Source of the DNA: Isohypsibius dastychi
Lineage: Eukaryota > Tardigrada > Eutardigrada > Parachela > Isohypsibiidae
Reading direction: 5' to 3'
Assembly (NCBI GenBank): GCA_034696485.1
Contig: JAQIWT010000103.1
Span: 1-36,048 of the forward strand
DNA length: 36,048 nt
Of the stretch, positions 34,391-36,048 are shown piece after piece. The position numbers and the translations under genes were made by a program. The notes below the pieces were generated by a model, which was not told the DNA's origin, did no database searches, and saw nothing but the letters and a program-made list of their open reading frames with translations. Numbering within the stretch: position 1 is the first letter of the stretch; each line of letters opens with the position of its first letter.

Positions 34391-36048
34391 ATGACAACAA
34401 ACTTCTGCCTGTATCATCTCACACTGCAGCCGCCGACTGCGGTGACCTCCGCTGTTGTGGGAAGCTTTTCCGCGGCCGATAGACATGAGTTCGTTGTTGC
34501 CAGGGGAAATTTCCTCGAGGTTTTGCGCAGAGACGCGGCGACATCGCTTTTGCGGACTGTACATAGGGAAGCGTGCTTTGGTTCAATAAGGGCCTTATCG
34601 TCTGTAAGAATAACCGGACAGAGCAGAGATCTCTTGGTTGTAACCAGCGACTCAGGTAGATTATCCGTGCTTAAGTTCGGCGCCAATGGCTTTGAGAAGT
34701 TATACTGCGACACATATGGTAAAACCGGAATCAGACGAGCGGTTCCTGGTGAGTACATGGCCACAGATCCTGCCGGACGCGCTGTGATGATAGCGGCGAT
34801 AGAGAAGGACAAATTTGTATTTGCAATCAACCGAGACTCTGATGACCAGTTGTTTGTATCGAGTCCCCTGGAGGCCCACAAATACGCGTCCATAACTTTT
34901 GCTCTGGTCGGACTTGACGTCGGATACGACAATCCCATGTTTGCTGCAATTGAGACAGTATATGATGACGAAGAGGAGGGTAAAAAGCTGATCGTTTTCT
35001 ACGAAGTAGACCTTGGGCTGAACCATGTGGTGCGCAAATGGTCGAAACCTGTGAGCGACTCTGCAAACTTCCTCATTGCTGTACCCAATGCGGGCGTCGT
35101 GGTGTGTTCCTCTGAAGGCCTTGAATACGTTAAACCTAACGAACCCACGTTGAAGATTGCCATTCCTAAGCGATCGTGGGATGATCCGGCGAGAGATGCC
35201 ATTGTGATTGCGTCCACTTTCTTTAAAAAGGATGATATTTTCTTCGCCATCTTGCAAACTGAGCGCGGCGACTTGTTCAAGTTATCTTTAGATTCTTCGG
35301 CAGGGAAGGTTGGTGGATTGGTTCTTAAATACTTTGACTCCGTTGCAGCAGCAAATGCAATGTGCTTATCAAAGGACGGCTTCTTGTTCGTTGGAAGCGA
35401 GTTTGGCAATCATGAATTATACCAGGTCGTTGCCGTTGGGGATCTCGACGGCGACAAGAGCATAGAGATCAAATCGAATTCTGATAAGCTTCCAACTTCT
35501 CCGGCAACATTCGAGCCGCGCAATGAGGTTCTCAACCTGTCCATTTTCGATATCAGACCTTCGCTCTCTCCAATTGTTGCCATGCGCGTGGCAGACCTCG
35601 CAAGGGATTCGGGTGTCAATCAAGTCTACGCTTTGTGCGGCCGAGCAGAGAAATCGACGCTAAGGACGCTGAGGCAAGGTTTAGGAGTCATGGAAGCTGG
35701 AAATATTAGGTTTGCGTCAAACAAAAACGAGATAAATCGAGGAGTTTGGACTGTTCGCCATGCCATAACGAAAGAGGAACGATACATCCTCATTGCTCAA
35801 AAGGATTCTACGAAGATCTTCAGCGTCCGGACGGAGCCGGGTCAAACTGAATCAGACGCAAGTCGAGATGTAATCGCCGAGGATACGACAACGAACAACA
35901 TATTTGTGCGGGACCAGCCCACAATCAGCGCCGGGGCTTGGGGAAAGGGATCTGAAATGATTCAGGTGACAACTTCGGGATGGCGAAGGATTAACTACGA
36001 GACAAAGGCGGTCGTCTCTCATTACACCGCCCCCTCCCCGAGGAGAGT
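34391..36048 (+). CDS. SF3B3: Splicing factor 3B subunit 3 (SF3B3/RSE1), 5' part
   Basis: Open from the ATG at 34391 to the window edge, with no stop; 552 codons visible of an expected ~1,200. SF3B3 is a beta-propeller scaffold of the U2 snRNP SF3b complex, which binds the intron branch region. The N-terminus (FCLYHLTLQPPTAVTSAVVGSFS, EFVVARGNFLEVLRRD) matches the family. So do DLLVVTSDSGRLSVLKF, GEYMATDPAGRAVMIAAIEKDKFVF, LVGLDVGYDNPMFAAIE, FYEVDLGLNHVVRKWS, FLFVGSEFGNHELYQV, YALCGRAEKSTLRTLRQGL and GVWTVRHAIT. The visible part covers the first propeller and part of the second, with no frameshift and no intron. The minus-strand open frames here are shadows. Its presence fits a genome that still splices a few short introns. 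Confidence 0.95.
   Translation, partial: MTTNFCLYHLTLQPPTAVTSAVVGSFSAADRHEFVVARGNFLEVLRRDAATSLLRTVHREACFGSIRALSSVRITGQSRDLLVVTSDSGRLSVLKFGANGFEKLYCDTYGKTGIRRAVPGEYMATDPAGRAVMIAAIEKDKFVFAINRDSDDQLFVSSPLEAHKYASITFALVGLDVGYDNPMFAAIETVYDDEEEGKKLIVFYEVDLGLNHVVRKWSKPVSDSANFLIAVPNAGVVVCSSEGLEYVKPNEPTLKIAIPKRSWDDPARDAIVIASTFFKKDDIFFAILQTERGDLFKLSLDSSAGKVGGLVLKYFDSVAAANAMCLSKDGFLFVGSEFGNHELYQVVAVGDLDGDKSIEIKSNSDKLPTSPATFEPRNEVLNLSIFDIRPSLSPIVAMRVADLARDSGVNQVYALCGRAEKSTLRTLRQGLGVMEAGNIRFASNKNEINRGVWTVRHAITKEERYILIAQKDSTKIFSVRTEPGQTESDASRDVIAEDTTTNNIFVRDQPTISAGAWGKGSEMIQVTTSGWRRINYETKAVVSHYTAPSPRR

Noticed and set aside
34414-34938. 174-codon minus-strand frame near the window end
   Set aside because: It is antisense to SF3B3, whose plus-strand translation is unambiguous.

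Overview
This window is nuclear DNA from an intron-poor eukaryote with short intergenic spaces. I recognise 23 protein-coding genes, almost all single-exon, on both strands. Only three introns can be supported. They are 67, 56 and 56 bases long, with GT...AG ends and CTRAY-like branch motifs. Many families are pan-eukaryotic: RFC3, TRM7, importin-5, RagC/Gtr2, AP-2 sigma, AP-5 mu and SF3B3. A DapB-like protein of the plant/algal type, two small SMP (seed maturation protein) proteins and the scarcity of short introns suggest a unicellular alga, plausibly a red alga. That placement is an inference. No tRNA, rRNA, CRISPR array or intact transposon was found.

Layout. 1-5.0 kb: a membrane-anchored Sec14-like (CRAL-TRIO) protein converges on a DapB-like reductase homologue, followed by a small basic protein and an AlkB-type dioxygenase carrying two zinc fingers. 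5.3-7.6 kb: RFC3, head-to-head with AlkB, then a convergent seven-helix membrane protein. 7.6-9.4 kb is a long stretch without a supported gene. 9.4-13 kb: a UBA-PUB-UBX p97-cofactor-like protein, an orphan protein with a PD-(D/E)XK nuclease-like motif, and the tRNA 2'-O-methyltransferase TRM7. 13.8-17.8 kb: three minus-strand genes, namely a small membrane protein, an RNF141-like RING protein and a Golgi-type sulfotransferase-like protein. 18.9-20.6 kb: AP-2 sigma (three exons, the first coding exon being just ATG) converging on a RanBP2-type zinc-finger protein with a C-terminal SUMO-interacting motif. 21.3-24.4 kb: two paralogous SMP proteins flanking an orphan helical protein. 25.5-30.2 kb: RagC/Gtr2 GTPase converging on importin-5. 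30.3-36.0 kb: AP-5 mu, a small two-helix membrane protein, a class I histone-deacetylase-like protein without catalytic residues, and the 5' part of SF3B3, which runs off the window.

This is an ordinary mosaic of housekeeping genes with no operons. Adjacent genes mostly share divergent promoters (AlkB/RFC3, sulfotransferase/AP-2 sigma, zinc finger/SMP1, AP-5 mu/small TM, HDAC-like/SF3B3) or tight convergent 3' ends. The notable themes are: apparent pseudoenzymes (HDAC-like and DapB-like, plus a RagC with an altered switch II); membrane trafficking (Sec14-like, AP-2 sigma, AP-5 mu); an unassigned PD-(D/E)XK protein; and the SMP pair with an orphan gene between its members.
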